Source of the DNA: Moraxella haemolytica
GTDB lineage: Bacteria; Pseudomonadota; Gammaproteobacteria; Pseudomonadales; Moraxellaceae
Reading direction: 5' to 3'
NCBI RefSeq assembly: GCF_030177935.1
Contig: NZ_CP089974.1
Coordinates: 1,860,001 to 1,924,000, forward strand
DNA: 64,000 nt
The position numbers were made by a program, and so were the translations under genes. Shown piece by piece: positions 1 through 9,455 of the stretch (positions within the stretch are counted from its first letter, which is position 1; the number at the start of each line of letters is the position of its first letter). The notes beneath the pieces were generated by a model. The model was not told where the DNA came from, ran no database searches, and saw nothing but the letters and a program-made list of their open reading frames with translations.

Positions 1-1
1 T

Positions 2-868
2 CATTATCACGGTTTACAGCGTGAACAGGTCTTTGTGGGTAATGGCTCAGATGAAGTACTGGCATTTGTGTTTGCCTGTTTTTTTACCAAAGAATTACCG
101 CTACTGATGCCTGATGTCAGTTATAGCTTTTATCCTGTTTATGCACAGACTTTCGGAGTGGACACCAAAATCATTCCACTTGATGATGAGTTTTGTATCA
201 ATCCTAAAGACTATGATACAGCGTGCGTTGGCATCATTTTACCCAATCCAAATGCCCCAACAGGTATACTGCTTTCATTAGATGACATTCGTACTCTTGC
301 CACCAACCACCCAGATTCGGTCATCGTCATTGATGAAGCATACATTGACTATGCAGATGATGTCAAATCAGCGTCAGCAATTGGTTTGATTGATGAGTTT
401 GATAATATCTTAGTCACACAAACTTTCTCAAAATCTCGTGCATTGGCAGGGCTTAGAGTGGGTGCAGCTTTTAGCAACGCCAATTTAATAGCGGCACTCG
501 CTACTTATAAGAACAGCTTTAATAGCTATCCTGTTGACCGTGTGGCACAAGCAGGGGCGATGGCAAGCATCTTAGATGAAGATTATTTCATCAAACAGCG
601 TCAAGCAGTTATTAGACTGCGTAATGACCTCACCGAATCATTAGTGGCACTCGGTTTTAAAGTATTGCCATCAGCAGCAAACTTTGTCTTTGCAAAGCCA
701 TATCACACATCGCTTAGCACCAAAGAGATTTTTAATCAACTGCGTGAACAAGGTGTCATTGTGCGTCATTGGGACAAGCAACGCATTGCAGATTATCTGC
801 GTATTACAGTCGGTACAGCTGAACAAAATCAGCGTTTAATTACCGCATTAACAGAGATTTTATCCTAG
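2..868 (+). CDS. hisC: Histidinol-phosphate aminotransferase, 5'-truncated by window edge
   Basis: PLP-dependent aminotransferase that converts imidazole-acetol phosphate to histidinol phosphate in histidine biosynthesis. The frame is open from base 2, so the start and roughly the first 70 residues lie outside the window. Visible family marks are GNGSDEVL (cofactor phosphate contact), PNPNAPTG, the DEAYIDY strand with the PLP-contacting Asp, and SKSRALAGLRVG carrying the Schiff-base lysine. The C-terminal substrate-binding domain runs to a TAG stop. An internal GTG at 35 is not a real start because the upstream residues (HYHGLQREQVFV) also fit the family. No other his gene adjoins it; hisF lies 25 kb away, so the pathway is scattered in this genome. 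Confidence 0.93.
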   Translation, partial: HYHGLQREQVFVGNGSDEVLAFVFACFFTKELPLLMPDVSYSFYPVYAQTFGVDTKIIPLDDEFCINPKDYDTACVGIILPNPNAPTGILLSLDDIRTLATNHPDSVIVIDEAYIDYADDVKSASAIGLIDEFDNILVTQTFSKSRALAGLRVGAAFSNANLIAALATYKNSFNSYPVDRVAQAGAMASILDEDYFIKQRQAVIRLRNDLTESLVALGFKVLPSAANFVFAKPYHTSLSTKEIFNQLREQGVIVRHWDKQRIADYLRITVGTAEQNQRLITALTEILS

Positions 869-895
869 CCACCTAAGGCAGAGAAGGATTTTCAC

Positions 896-925
896 GCCTT
901 GTTATTTGTGCTACAATAACAAGGC
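896..925. other. 11-bp perfect inverted repeat between hisC and fumarase
   Basis: GCCTTGTTATT pairs with AATAACAAGGC around an 8-nt loop. There is no convincing T-run on either side, so this is not a classical intrinsic terminator. It lies 55 bases before the fumarase start and could be a leader hairpin or a weak terminator for hisC. Confidence 0.5.
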
Positions 926-980
926 ATTTATATACAATATCGCCAGTTGTCATCAGACAACCAGCCAAAAGGAAATCACC

Positions 981-2507
981 ATGACCGTCATCAAAAAAGA
1001 AGACTTTATCCAGTCAATTGCGGACGCCTTTCAATACATCAGCTACTACCACCCCACCGACTATATCACGGCTCTATCCCAAGCCTTAGAGCGTGAAGAA
1101 AATTCTGCCGCCAAAGATGCCATGACACAAATCTTGGTAAACAGTCGTATGTGTGCCGAAGGCAAGCGTCCAATTTGTCAAGATACAGGGATTGCAACAG
1201 TATTTTTAAAAGTAGGCATGAATGTCAAATGGGACACCGACATGAGTGTGGCAGACATGGTAAATGAAGGCGTTCGCCGTGCCTACAACCACCCTGATAA
1301 TACCTTGCGAGCCAGCGTACTTGCCGACCCTGCAGGCAAACGCATCAACACCAAAGACAACACGCCAGCCGTCATCCACATGGAAATCGTGGCAGGCGAC
1401 ACGGTTGATGTTACCTGTGCCGCCAAAGGTGGTGGTAGCGAGAACAAATCCAAACTTGCCATGCTAAATCCTTCTGATGACATCGTAGCATGGGTATTAA
1501 AGAGTATTCCAGAAATGGGAGCTGGTTGGTGTCCGCCAGGAATCTTAGGCATTGGTATTGGTGGCACACCAGAAAAAGCGACCTTGCTCGCCAAAGAATC
1601 ACTGATGAGCCATATTGACATTCACGAACTAAAAGCTAAAGCAGAGACTGGTGCAGAGCTTTCTACCACCGAAAAACTTCGCCTTGAAATCTTTGAAAAA
1701 GTAAACGCACTGGGTATTGGTGCTCAAGGTCTAGGCGGTCTAACTACTGTGCTAGATGTAAAAATCCTAGACTATCCAACACACGCTGCTTCCAAGCCTG
1801 TGGCAATGATTCCCAACTGTGCAGCAACTCGCCATGTACATTTTGAGCTTGATGGCTCAGGGGCGGTCAATCTAGAGCCACCAAGCCTAGACGCTTATCC
1901 TGATATCACTTATAGCCCTGACAATGGCAAGCGTGTCAATGTGGACACCCTAACCAAAGAAGAAGTCGCCACATGGCAAACAGGAGATGTACTACTACTA
2001 AACGGTAAAATCTACACAGGTCGAGATGCCGCTCACAAACGCATGACCGATATGCTCAATAAGGGCGAGCAACTACCTGTAGATTTCACCAATAAACTCA
2101 TCTACTATGTCGGACCTGTTGATCCTGTGCGTGATGAAGTGGTAGGACCGGCAGGACCAACCACCGCTACTCGCATGGATAAGTTCACTCGTCAAATGCT
2201 AGAACAAACGGGGCTTATCGGCATGATTGGTAAATCAGAGCGTGGCAAAATCGCTTGTGAAGCGATTGCTGATAACAAAGCAGTCTATCTCATGGCGGTG
2301 GGGGGTTCTGCTTATCTTGTTTCTAAGGCAATCAAAAACGCCAAAGTAGTCGCTTTTGAGGATTTAGGCATGGAGGCAATCTATGAATTTGAGGTTAAAG
2401 ACATGCCTGTAACAGTCGCTGTGGATAGCAATGGCGTGTCAGTTCATGCAACCGCTCCTAAGATCTGGCAAGCCAAAATTGGCAAAATCCCTGTAACTCA
2501 AGAATAA
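981..2507 (+). CDS. fumA: Class I (iron-sulfur) fumarate hydratase
   Basis: Reversible hydration of fumarate to malate in the TCA cycle, cytosolic. About 508 residues, the length of the shorter class I fumarases. Both domains are present. The three cluster-binding cysteines are recognisable in CQDTG, GWCPPGILGIG and IPNCAATRH, predicting an oxygen-sensitive 4Fe-4S enzyme. The C-terminal beta domain holds GPAGPTTATRMD and GKSERGK. The ATG at 981 is chosen because AGGA stands just upstream; an in-frame start at 906 lies inside the hairpin region and would add 25 residues of unlike sequence. The gene stands alone and is followed by a strong terminator. The symbol is by homology class; fumA and fumB cannot be told apart here. 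Confidence 0.93.
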   Translation: MTVIKKEDFIQSIADAFQYISYYHPTDYITALSQALEREENSAAKDAMTQILVNSRMCAEGKRPICQDTGIATVFLKVGMNVKWDTDMSVADMVNEGVRRAYNHPDNTLRASVLADPAGKRINTKDNTPAVIHMEIVAGDTVDVTCAAKGGGSENKSKLAMLNPSDDIVAWVLKSIPEMGAGWCPPGILGIGIGGTPEKATLLAKESLMSHIDIHELKAKAETGAELSTTEKLRLEIFEKVNALGIGAQGLGGLTTVLDVKILDYPTHAASKPVAMIPNCAATRHVHFELDGSGAVNLEPPSLDAYPDITYSPDNGKRVNVDTLTKEEVATWQTGDVLLLNGKIYTGRDAAHKRMTDMLNKGEQLPVDFTNKLIYYVGPVDPVRDEVVGPAGPTTATRMDKFTRQMLEQTGLIGMIGKSERGKIACEAIADNKAVYLMAVGGSAYLVSKAIKNAKVVAFEDLGMEAIYEFEVKDMPVTVAVDSNGVSVHATAPKIWQAKIGKIPVTQE

Positions 2508-2523
2508 AATCACCCACCAATCA

Positions 2524-2559
2524 TGATAAAGCCCAACCATAATGTGTTGGGCTTTATCA
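2524..2559 (+). terminator. Intrinsic terminator after fumarase
   Basis: A 14-bp perfect stem (TGATAAAGCCCAAC / GTTGGGCTTTATCA) around an 8-nt loop begins 16 bases after the fumarase stop. The T content after the stem is modest. Confidence 0.75.
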
Positions 2560-2630
2560 TCAATGCCAACCCAAAATCAATCCCTGCCAAGTGGCACAGC
2601 ACCTACAAATCCATCAAAGTAACGCACATC

Positions 2631-2663
2631 AAAAAAGCACAAGCGTTAATCTTGTGCTTTTTT
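2631..2663. terminator. Bidirectional terminator between fumarase and mraY
   Basis: AAAAAAGCACAAG pairs with CTTGTGCTTTTTT around a 7-nt loop. A/T runs on both sides suit termination in both directions, so it can end the minus-strand murein operon after mraY as well as back up the fumarase terminator. Confidence 0.85.
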
Positions 2664-2701
2664 AAGTTTATTATCATATGGCAAATGGCACACCACCATC
2701 G

Positions 2702-3805
2702 CTATCTTAGCTTAAGCGTCATCAACCCAAGCACCACCAAGATGATGCACACGATATAAAACCTAGCAACAACTTTAGTTTCTTTTAGACCCATCTCTTC
2801 AAAATGATGGTGCAGTGGTGCCATCAAAAAAATGCGTTTTTTGCGAAGTTTGTATGAACCCACTTGTAAAATCACAGACAATGCTTCCGCCACAAAAACA
2901 CCACCCATGATGACAAAAGCAAGCTCTTGGCGAGTCATGACCGCCATCGTACCAAGCATTCCACCCAATGACAACGCCCCAACATCTCCCATGAATACAT
3001 CAGCAGGGGCAGCGTTATACCACAAAAAACCAAGCCCTGCTCCGATGATGGCAGCACAAACAATGATAAGCTCTGCATTATAGGCGATATAAGGCACATG
3101 CATATAAGCAGCATAATTCATTGAGCCTGAAATATAAGCAAATACCCCAAGTCCTGCCACCACCAACACCACAGGCAAAATCACCAGTCCGTCCAAACCA
3201 TCGGTCAGATTCACCGCATTTGATGAACCATTGATGGTAAAGTAAGTTAGGATAATAAATCCCAAGCCAAATGGAATCGCTGATAGTGGAACTACCCAAT
3301 GCTTAAATACAGGGATGAGTAAATCTTGCATGGCAGCAGCGGTGGCAGTATCCTGCTGTAAAGCGATATAATACAAAGAACCGCCCACAAACAGCGAACC
3401 CACCGACAGCCAAAAATACTTTTTACGAGCGATGAGGCCTTGTGGGTTTTTGTGCTTAATTTTTAGCCAGTCATCTGCCCAACCAACTGCACCAAAAACC
3501 ACCATCACTACCATCAAAATCCATACATAAGGATTGGATAAATCAGCCCATGCCAAAGTTGCAATACCGATTGCCGCTAAAATGAGCACACCACCCATTG
3601 TCGGCGTGCCTTGTTTGATAAGATGTGTTTTTGGACCATCATCACGCACCGCTTGACCATACTTTAAAGTACGCAAATAACGAATGACAGGCTTGCCTGC
3701 ACCGATGACAATGAGCAGTGCCGTAATCACCGCCAGCAACGCTCGTAGCGTCAAAGAAGAGATGGCAATGTCGCTATGCTGAAACAACCAGTAAAGCATA
3801 ATCAA
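2702..3805 (-). CDS. mraY: Phospho-N-acetylmuramoyl-pentapeptide-transferase
   Basis: Integral inner-membrane enzyme that moves phospho-MurNAc-pentapeptide from UDP onto undecaprenyl phosphate to make lipid I. 367 residues with about ten hydrophobic segments. Diagnostic motifs are KQGTPTMGG near residue 65, the Asp pair in VGWADDWLK near 125, and NLTDGLDGL near 195. MAPLHHHFE near the C terminus is the histidine motif of the family. Last gene of the rsmH-to-mraY block, 76 bases after murF. Downstream dcw genes such as murD, ftsW and murG do not follow. Confidence 0.97.
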   Translation of the reverse strand: MIMLYWLFQHSDIAISSLTLRALLAVITALLIVIGAGKPVIRYLRTLKYGQAVRDDGPKTHLIKQGTPTMGGVLILAAIGIATLAWADLSNPYVWILMVVMVVFGAVGWADDWLKIKHKNPQGLIARKKYFWLSVGSLFVGGSLYYIALQQDTATAAAMQDLLIPVFKHWVVPLSAIPFGLGFIILTYFTINGSSNAVNLTDGLDGLVILPVVLVVAGLGVFAYISGSMNYAAYMHVPYIAYNAELIIVCAAIIGAGLGFLWYNAAPADVFMGDVGALSLGGMLGTMAVMTRQELAFVIMGGVFVAEALSVILQVGSYKLRKKRIFLMAPLHHHFEEMGLKETKVVARFYIVCIILVVLGLMTLKLR

Positions 3806-3881
3806 ACCCTTGTAGCATTATTATCTATCTAAATCAGTTATCTAAAAAATTTGTCTAAAATCTATATCATCAAAGCCAAAT

Positions 3882-5357
3882 TCACCCAAGATTCGCCAAA
3901 TCACAAATTAGCGTCTCCATTTTCATACCACGAGACCCCTTGAACAGTATGGTTGTAGCACCATCTTGTAAACGCAGTCTTAGAGCATCAAGCAAAGCTG
4001 ACTTATCCTCAAAGTGTGTCGCTATCGGTCGCAATTCATTGACAGCACGCACCATGTGCTTCATATTCTCACCGACAGCAAAAATGGCGTCTAAGGCAAG
4101 TGGTGCGATGTTTTGCCCCAACTGATAATGTTCATCAGCTGCCGCTTCGCCCAGCTCAAAAATATCTCCCAACACCAAAATCTTGGCATTATCCTCTTGC
4201 TCTAGCACTTTGGCAGCAGCAAGCATGGAAGTTGGATTGGCATTATAAGTATCATCAATGACAATATGCTCACCAAACGCCATGCGAGTCAATCGCCCTT
4301 GTGGGGCAGTAGCAGATTGCAGTCCACGAACAATGCTGTGAAGTGGCACACCCAAAGCGTAGGCACACGCTGATGCCGCCAACGCATTAGTTACATTATG
4401 CTCGCCAATGAGTGGTAGCTGTACCGGCAGGCTTTCAATCTCATCAATCTCAATATTTGTATTTAAACTAAAAGTGCTATGCGTGGTTGCCACATCAATG
4501 TCATCAGCAAACAAATCACCCATCATCAGCACCGAGCTAACACCCTGCTCAGACAACATCTGTATGTCCTCATCGGACAGCTGTGCCTGTGATAGTGGTA
4601 CATTTTGTTCACCAAAGCTAAGCATTCTATCGGTAAAATTACTGGCGGTTTGGCTTAACAGCGTACAAAATTCATCGCCAAAAGGCACAATCGCCACGCC
4701 ATCTTCACTAAGTGCCGAGTAAATTTCCGCTTTAGCACGAGCAATGTTGGCACGCCCACCGAACTCGCCTAAGTGAGCCGTACCGATATTTAGTACGCAT
4801 GCCACATCAGGACGAACAAGCCCTGCCGTATAAGCAATCTCGCCCACATGGTTCGCCCCAAGCTCCATCACAGCAAATTTATGTTCGTCAGACAGCTCAA
4901 GTAGCATCATTGGTACACCCAAATCATTGTTTAGGTTGCCACGAGTGATGAGTGTCGGGGCGATTTGGCTTAAGATATGCCCTAGCATTTCTTTCGTGGT
5001 GGTTTTTCCTGATGAGCCTGTCAAAGCAACCACCATTAAATCAGGGTGAGCATCTCGGCGGTATTTACCAAGAAGTCCCAACGCTTTTTTGGTATCGCCT
5101 GTGATGAGTTGTGGCAAATCACTTGCCACCTGTTCACTAACAATGGCAAGCACCGCTCCTTTTTCTTTTGCCATCTCAACATAATCATGCCCATCAAAAT
5201 TTTCACCTTTGATGGCAAGAAAAATATCGCCCTGCTCTATTTTGCGAGTATCGGTCGTAATGCGGCAACTTTGAGCATCAAATTCGCCTGACCATCTGCC
5301 ATTTGTGGCGGCCTGCAGGTTGTCTTTTTGCCAAAGATAAGGGGTATGCACTGTCAT
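3882..5357 (-). CDS. murF: UDP-MurNAc-tripeptide--D-alanyl-D-alanine ligase
   Basis: ATP-dependent Mur ligase adding D-Ala-D-Ala to UDP-MurNAc-tripeptide in the cytoplasm. 491 residues, slightly longer than the E. coli enzyme. N-terminal UDP-binding domain, then ATP-binding loop TGSSGKTTTKEML near residue 115, metal/ATP residues in MELGANHVGEI, and C-terminal domain with DDTYNANPTSM and FKGSRGMKME. A stretch near residues 240-290 is acidic and longer than usual. Starts 9 bases after murE, consistent with one transcript. Confidence 0.96.
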   Translation of the reverse strand: MTVHTPYLWQKDNLQAATNGRWSGEFDAQSCRITTDTRKIEQGDIFLAIKGENFDGHDYVEMAKEKGAVLAIVSEQVASDLPQLITGDTKKALGLLGKYRRDAHPDLMVVALTGSSGKTTTKEMLGHILSQIAPTLITRGNLNNDLGVPMMLLELSDEHKFAVMELGANHVGEIAYTAGLVRPDVACVLNIGTAHLGEFGGRANIARAKAEIYSALSEDGVAIVPFGDEFCTLLSQTASNFTDRMLSFGEQNVPLSQAQLSDEDIQMLSEQGVSSVLMMGDLFADDIDVATTHSTFSLNTNIEIDEIESLPVQLPLIGEHNVTNALAASACAYALGVPLHSIVRGLQSATAPQGRLTRMAFGEHIVIDDTYNANPTSMLAAAKVLEQEDNAKILVLGDIFELGEAAADEHYQLGQNIAPLALDAIFAVGENMKHMVRAVNELRPIATHFEDKSALLDALRLRLQDGATTILFKGSRGMKMETLICDLANLG

Positions 5358-5366
5358 CTTGTTATC

Positions 5367-6899
5367 CTATTTATTAAATGCGTTGATAAATTCACCAACC
5401 ACCGCCACATCATCAAAATCATAACGAACACCGTTAATCTCTTGATAGGTCTCATGACCCTTGCCCAGTATTACCACAATATCATCACCACCTGCCATCA
5501 TCACTGCTTCTTTGATTGCACGCTTTCTATCAGGCTCAATGATGACCTTGTAATGTGCTTGGCAATCAAGCTGTGTTTGCATGTCTCTTAAAATCGCATT
5601 GGGATTCTCAGAGCGTGGGTTATCTGCCGTCAGTATCACCATATCGGCATGACGAACCCCCACATTTGCCATGATAGGTCTTTTACTCTTGTCTCTATCG
5701 CCCCCACAACCAAATACCGCAATCAGCCTACCTGTACAATGCTTTTGTAGGCTAATGAGTACTTGCTCGATGGCATCAGGGGTGTGTGCATAATCAACAA
5801 TGAACAACCCTGTTTTTGACGGTACTTGTTGCATTCTGCCACGAGCACCATGTAGCTTGGCAACCAATGCCGGTAGATTGTCTTGTTGATTAGGATATAA
5901 TGCCAAAAATGCCGCCACCGCCGCCATTAAATTATCCACATTAAATAATCCAAGCAGTGGGCTGTGCAATGTCATCAGCTTGCCTTGTGCCACAAGCTCA
6001 ATTTGCACCCCATTTAGGCTTGGTGTAATCTTTTTGACAAAATAATCCGCCTTCTCATCTTGACAAGAATGACCAAGTAGCGAATAAGGCAAGGCACCAT
6101 CATTGTTTTGAAGCAGTGGATAAGTAGCGTCTTGATTGATGATACCATGGGTGAGCGTACTAAAATAATGCTCATCAAACAACCTTGCTTTGGCTGCACG
6201 GTAGTCATCCATGTCCGCATGATAATCCAAATGGTCGTGCGATAAGTTGGTATAAATCGCCACTTGTACAGGCACGCCTTGCAGTCTGTGCTGATGCAAA
6301 CCATGGCTACTGGCTTCTAATGCCACCACTTGCACGCCATCTTTTGCCATCTGATACAAAAACTCATGCACCGACAGCACATCGCCTGTGGTATTGGCTG
6401 ATTGTACAAGCTGACCCAACCTACCATTGCCTGCCGTCCCCATAATGGCAGATGGCACGCCAGACAGTTCGCACAGCTGTGCTACCAGCTGACTGACGGT
6501 CGTCTTGCCATTCGTCCCTGTTACCGCCACCACCGTAGGTAGCTTGGCAGGCCTATCCACTTGAAATCTAGCAGCAATCAAATCACCCAAATAATGACGA
6601 ATGGTTGGCAGATCTACGATGGGCGTAGACAGTGTTGATATATCCAGTTCTTGCGGATTGATTTGCGATAAAATAAATGCCGCCTTGCCATCCACTGATT
6701 TGAGATATTCATTAGCACGCAATAGGCTTTGTTGATCCCCACCCACACTAGACAGTAACACAAAAACATCGCCCTCATTAAGACGACGACTATCTAAGCA
6801 AAACTGCCCAAAAGGCAAATCTGCCACCATCTTAATGGCATCACTTGGCAGATGCAGACTTATCGTATCAAATAAAGTAGCAAGCGTTGTGGGTTTCAT
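5367..6899 (-). CDS. murE: UDP-MurNAc-L-Ala-D-Glu--meso-diaminopimelate ligase
   Basis: Adds meso-diaminopimelate to UDP-MurNAc-dipeptide. 510 residues. The ATP loop TGTNGKTTVSQL is near residue 127. The DNPRSENP motif near residue 425 is the signature associated with meso-DAP rather than lysine specificity, fitting a Gram-negative wall. The C-terminal domain contains GKGHETYQ. It lies 51 bases downstream of ftsI and 9 bases before murF. Confidence 0.96.
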   Translation of the reverse strand: MKPTTLATLFDTISLHLPSDAIKMVADLPFGQFCLDSRRLNEGDVFVLLSSVGGDQQSLLRANEYLKSVDGKAAFILSQINPQELDISTLSTPIVDLPTIRHYLGDLIAARFQVDRPAKLPTVVAVTGTNGKTTVSQLVAQLCELSGVPSAIMGTAGNGRLGQLVQSANTTGDVLSVHEFLYQMAKDGVQVVALEASSHGLHQHRLQGVPVQVAIYTNLSHDHLDYHADMDDYRAAKARLFDEHYFSTLTHGIINQDATYPLLQNNDGALPYSLLGHSCQDEKADYFVKKITPSLNGVQIELVAQGKLMTLHSPLLGLFNVDNLMAAVAAFLALYPNQQDNLPALVAKLHGARGRMQQVPSKTGLFIVDYAHTPDAIEQVLISLQKHCTGRLIAVFGCGGDRDKSKRPIMANVGVRHADMVILTADNPRSENPNAILRDMQTQLDCQAHYKVIIEPDRKRAIKEAVMMAGGDDIVVILGKGHETYQEINGVRYDFDDVAVVGEFINAFNK

Positions 6900-6950
6900 G
6901 GCAAATTCCTTATAACTCTTTATTATGATTGGGATATTTTTTATTATGTC

Positions 6951-8984
6951 TTATTGAGCCTTAGGCGTACTCTTGGCATCGGCTTGTAACGGCTTATCAA
7001 AAGGCACATTATACAGACGAAGTGCCTCTTTCATGACATGATGAAACACAGGTGCAGCAACCACACCGCCACCGCCATAATACTGACGGCGTGGGTCTTC
7101 TACCAAAATCGCAATGGCAAATCTTGGATTTGATGCTGGGGCAATTCCGACAAATGTCGTGCGATACTGGTCAGTATAATAACCACCTTCAGGCTTGGTA
7201 CGGCGACTCGTGCCCGTCTTACCTGCCACACGATAACCATTGATGGCAGCAGCTCGTGCCGTACCTCCCGACTCCGTAACCAATTCCATCATCTTGACAA
7301 TCGCTTCAGCGTGCTCTGGTTTAATCACCTGAATAGACTCTGGGCTTGGCTGATTTTTAACCAGACGCAATGGACGCAATTCACCATGATTTGCCAAAGC
7401 GGCGTACGCTTGAACCACTTGGGCAAGCGTTACCCTCTGTCCATAGCCATAGCTTAGCGTAGCACGACGAGTAACATCTTTTTCGCTGGGGTCTTTGACG
7501 CTACCTGATGCTTCGGCAGGGAAATTTAGGGCAGTTTTTCGCCCAAAGCCAAAGCGTCTTTGGATATCAGAGATGGCATTGGTTGGTAAGTTTAGTGCGA
7601 TTTTGGCTGAAGCCACATTACTTGACTTTTGAATCAGTCTTGCCAAGGTGATGGCACCATAGTTGCCACTATCACGAATAACATAGCCACCGATATACAT
7701 ACTACCTGGTGCGGTTTCAATGAGTGAACTGGTGGTGTATTTACCTGACTCCAAGGCGGCTGCCACCGTAAAAGGCTTCATCACCGAACCCGGTTCAAAG
7801 GTGTCTAGCAACGGTCGATTACGCTCGTTTGCCCCTGTCCGCTCAGACAGATTGTTGGCATTAAACGATGGCCAAGAACCCAACGCTAATATATCGCCAG
7901 TTAATACATCCACCACGATGCCAGAGCTTGAACGAGCAGACTGGGCACGCCCCACTTGCTCCAACTCTTTGTATAGCACATACTGCAAGCGTGAATCAAT
8001 GGTAAGCTCAATGTTCTCGCTCTCAATCTTTGGCTTAATTTCTTTAATTTCTTTGATGGCTGATCGGCGAGCATCTTTTAGAACCAATACCTGCCCTCGC
8101 TCGCCTGCAAGCTGTTTTTCGTATTGTGCTTCAATGCCTGCTCGACCGACATAGCCACCATTTTTCTCATCACTTGACTGTGCCATATAGCCTAGAATCT
8201 GTGCATTCGGCTCAGCTTGTAGATAATATCTTTGAAAGAATTTTTCTTCACTCACGCCCACAAAGTCCAACTTAATAACCGGTTCAACCACCTCTGGCGA
8301 TTCTTTTGTCAATAAAATCATACGGCGAGAGCCAGCCCCCCTTGGCAGAGCTTCTTTGATGGCACTCTCGTCAGCATAGTCTATGGCATTGTTGATTGCT
8401 ACTGCTTTTTGTAGTTTTTCCAACGGAAAATTTGCCACTACAGCTAGTCTTACCAAATCCATCTCGGTAAGCTCTTTGGCAGCTTTGGCACGAGCTTTAG
8501 CATCAGTGGTTGTCTTAATGATTTTATCCAAGCGATAATATTCATTGGCATAATCATAGGGGCTAAATACCACCGTTGATAGCGGAGCATTCGCCGCCAA
8601 TGGTGCTCCATTAGTGTCGGTAATCATGCCACGATATACGGGGACACTGCGTTTTGAGGTGATGAGCCTTTCGCCCTGCTCCACCAGATAAGATGAATTG
8701 ATGATTTGTAGATAAAACGCACGAGCAAACAACACCAAAAACGCAGTCGCCATCATAAACCAAACCAAACGATAGCGATTGACATCTTGCATACCGCCCA
8801 ACATGGTCGCTTGGCGTCGATGATTTTTCTTACCAAATATACTCAACAATGACGATATCATGGACAAAACCATTGATGGGCGTTGCTCGTCTTGTTTGGC
8901 ATCAGTCTTGTTTGGCATGGCTTTTTGACGCAACGGTGGCACAACTTTTGATGAAACCCCTTGTTTTTGTGTTGGTTTTTTCAT
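6951..8984 (-). CDS. ftsI: Septal peptidoglycan transpeptidase, penicillin-binding protein 3
   Basis: Inner-membrane class B PBP that cross-links septal murein with FtsW. 677 residues, about 90 more than E. coli FtsI, mainly from a charged cytoplasmic N terminus of about 70 residues before the single membrane anchor (WFMMATAFLVLFARAFYLQI). Catalytic motifs: SVMK (serine nucleophile), SSN and KTGTS. Its start overlaps the ftsL stop as TAATG, so translation is likely coupled. The sequence shows no obvious disruption; inference about beta-lactam susceptibility would need an alignment. Confidence 0.96.
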   Translation of the reverse strand: MKKPTQKQGVSSKVVPPLRQKAMPNKTDAKQDEQRPSMVLSMISSLLSIFGKKNHRRQATMLGGMQDVNRYRLVWFMMATAFLVLFARAFYLQIINSSYLVEQGERLITSKRSVPVYRGMITDTNGAPLAANAPLSTVVFSPYDYANEYYRLDKIIKTTTDAKARAKAAKELTEMDLVRLAVVANFPLEKLQKAVAINNAIDYADESAIKEALPRGAGSRRMILLTKESPEVVEPVIKLDFVGVSEEKFFQRYYLQAEPNAQILGYMAQSSDEKNGGYVGRAGIEAQYEKQLAGERGQVLVLKDARRSAIKEIKEIKPKIESENIELTIDSRLQYVLYKELEQVGRAQSARSSSGIVVDVLTGDILALGSWPSFNANNLSERTGANERNRPLLDTFEPGSVMKPFTVAAALESGKYTTSSLIETAPGSMYIGGYVIRDSGNYGAITLARLIQKSSNVASAKIALNLPTNAISDIQRRFGFGRKTALNFPAEASGSVKDPSEKDVTRRATLSYGYGQRVTLAQVVQAYAALANHGELRPLRLVKNQPSPESIQVIKPEHAEAIVKMMELVTESGGTARAAAINGYRVAGKTGTSRRTKPEGGYYTDQYRTTFVGIAPASNPRFAIAILVEDPRRQYYGGGGVVAAPVFHHVMKEALRLYNVPFDKPLQADAKSTPKAQ

Positions 8985-9361
8985 TATTGAACCACCTTTG
9001 TTGCATTGGGTTGGACGCCATTGGGTCTATTTGGTGCGATGACACGGCGATGATCCCCTGTTGGAAAGAACATACCCAACTCGCTCACCGCACGGCTTGC
9101 CACCTGTGGCGTTGCACTAAAAGTCTGCTGTTCAATGAGCAATCGCTGTTCTTCAACCTGCATGGCTGTCAGCTCACTTTTTAACTGCTTTAAGTAGCGA
9201 TAGGTGGCATGATGTTCTTGTGTCTGGGCTGAGATACTCACCCCCGTCCACATGATAGCAACCAAAAGCACACCCAAAAACAAACGATACAAACCCACCA
9301 TACTGACCGCTTCATCAGTAGTGGCTTGTGATTGGGTGAAGTGAGCAAGTTTATTATTCAT
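8984..9361 (-). CDS. ftsL: Cell division protein FtsL
   Basis: Small bitopic division protein, partner of FtsB and FtsQ. 125 residues: a cytoplasmic N terminus, one membrane segment (YRLFLGVLLVAIMWTGVSIS, about residues 26-45), then a periplasmic coiled-coil-like stretch (HATYRYLKQLKSELTAMQVEE). Sequence conservation is low, as usual for FtsL. Position between rsmH and ftsI and topology carry the call. One-base overlap with ftsI. Confidence 0.88.
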   Translation of the reverse strand: MNNKLAHFTQSQATTDEAVSMVGLYRLFLGVLLVAIMWTGVSISAQTQEHHATYRYLKQLKSELTAMQVEEQRLLIEQQTFSATPQVASRAVSELGMFFPTGDHRRVIAPNRPNGVQPNATKVVQ

Positions 9362-9455
9362 GGTATCTATCAGATTTTAAATGGTGCAAAACAAAATAAA
9401 TGACTTTAAAATAACTATCAATTTAAAGATGAATGAAGCATGACTTCAAGGGCAA

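Noticed and set aside
2523-2759. Short plus-strand open frame between fumarase and mraY
   Set aside because: It consists largely of the two terminator hairpins and then reads antisense into mraY; no ribosome site and no recognisable sequence.
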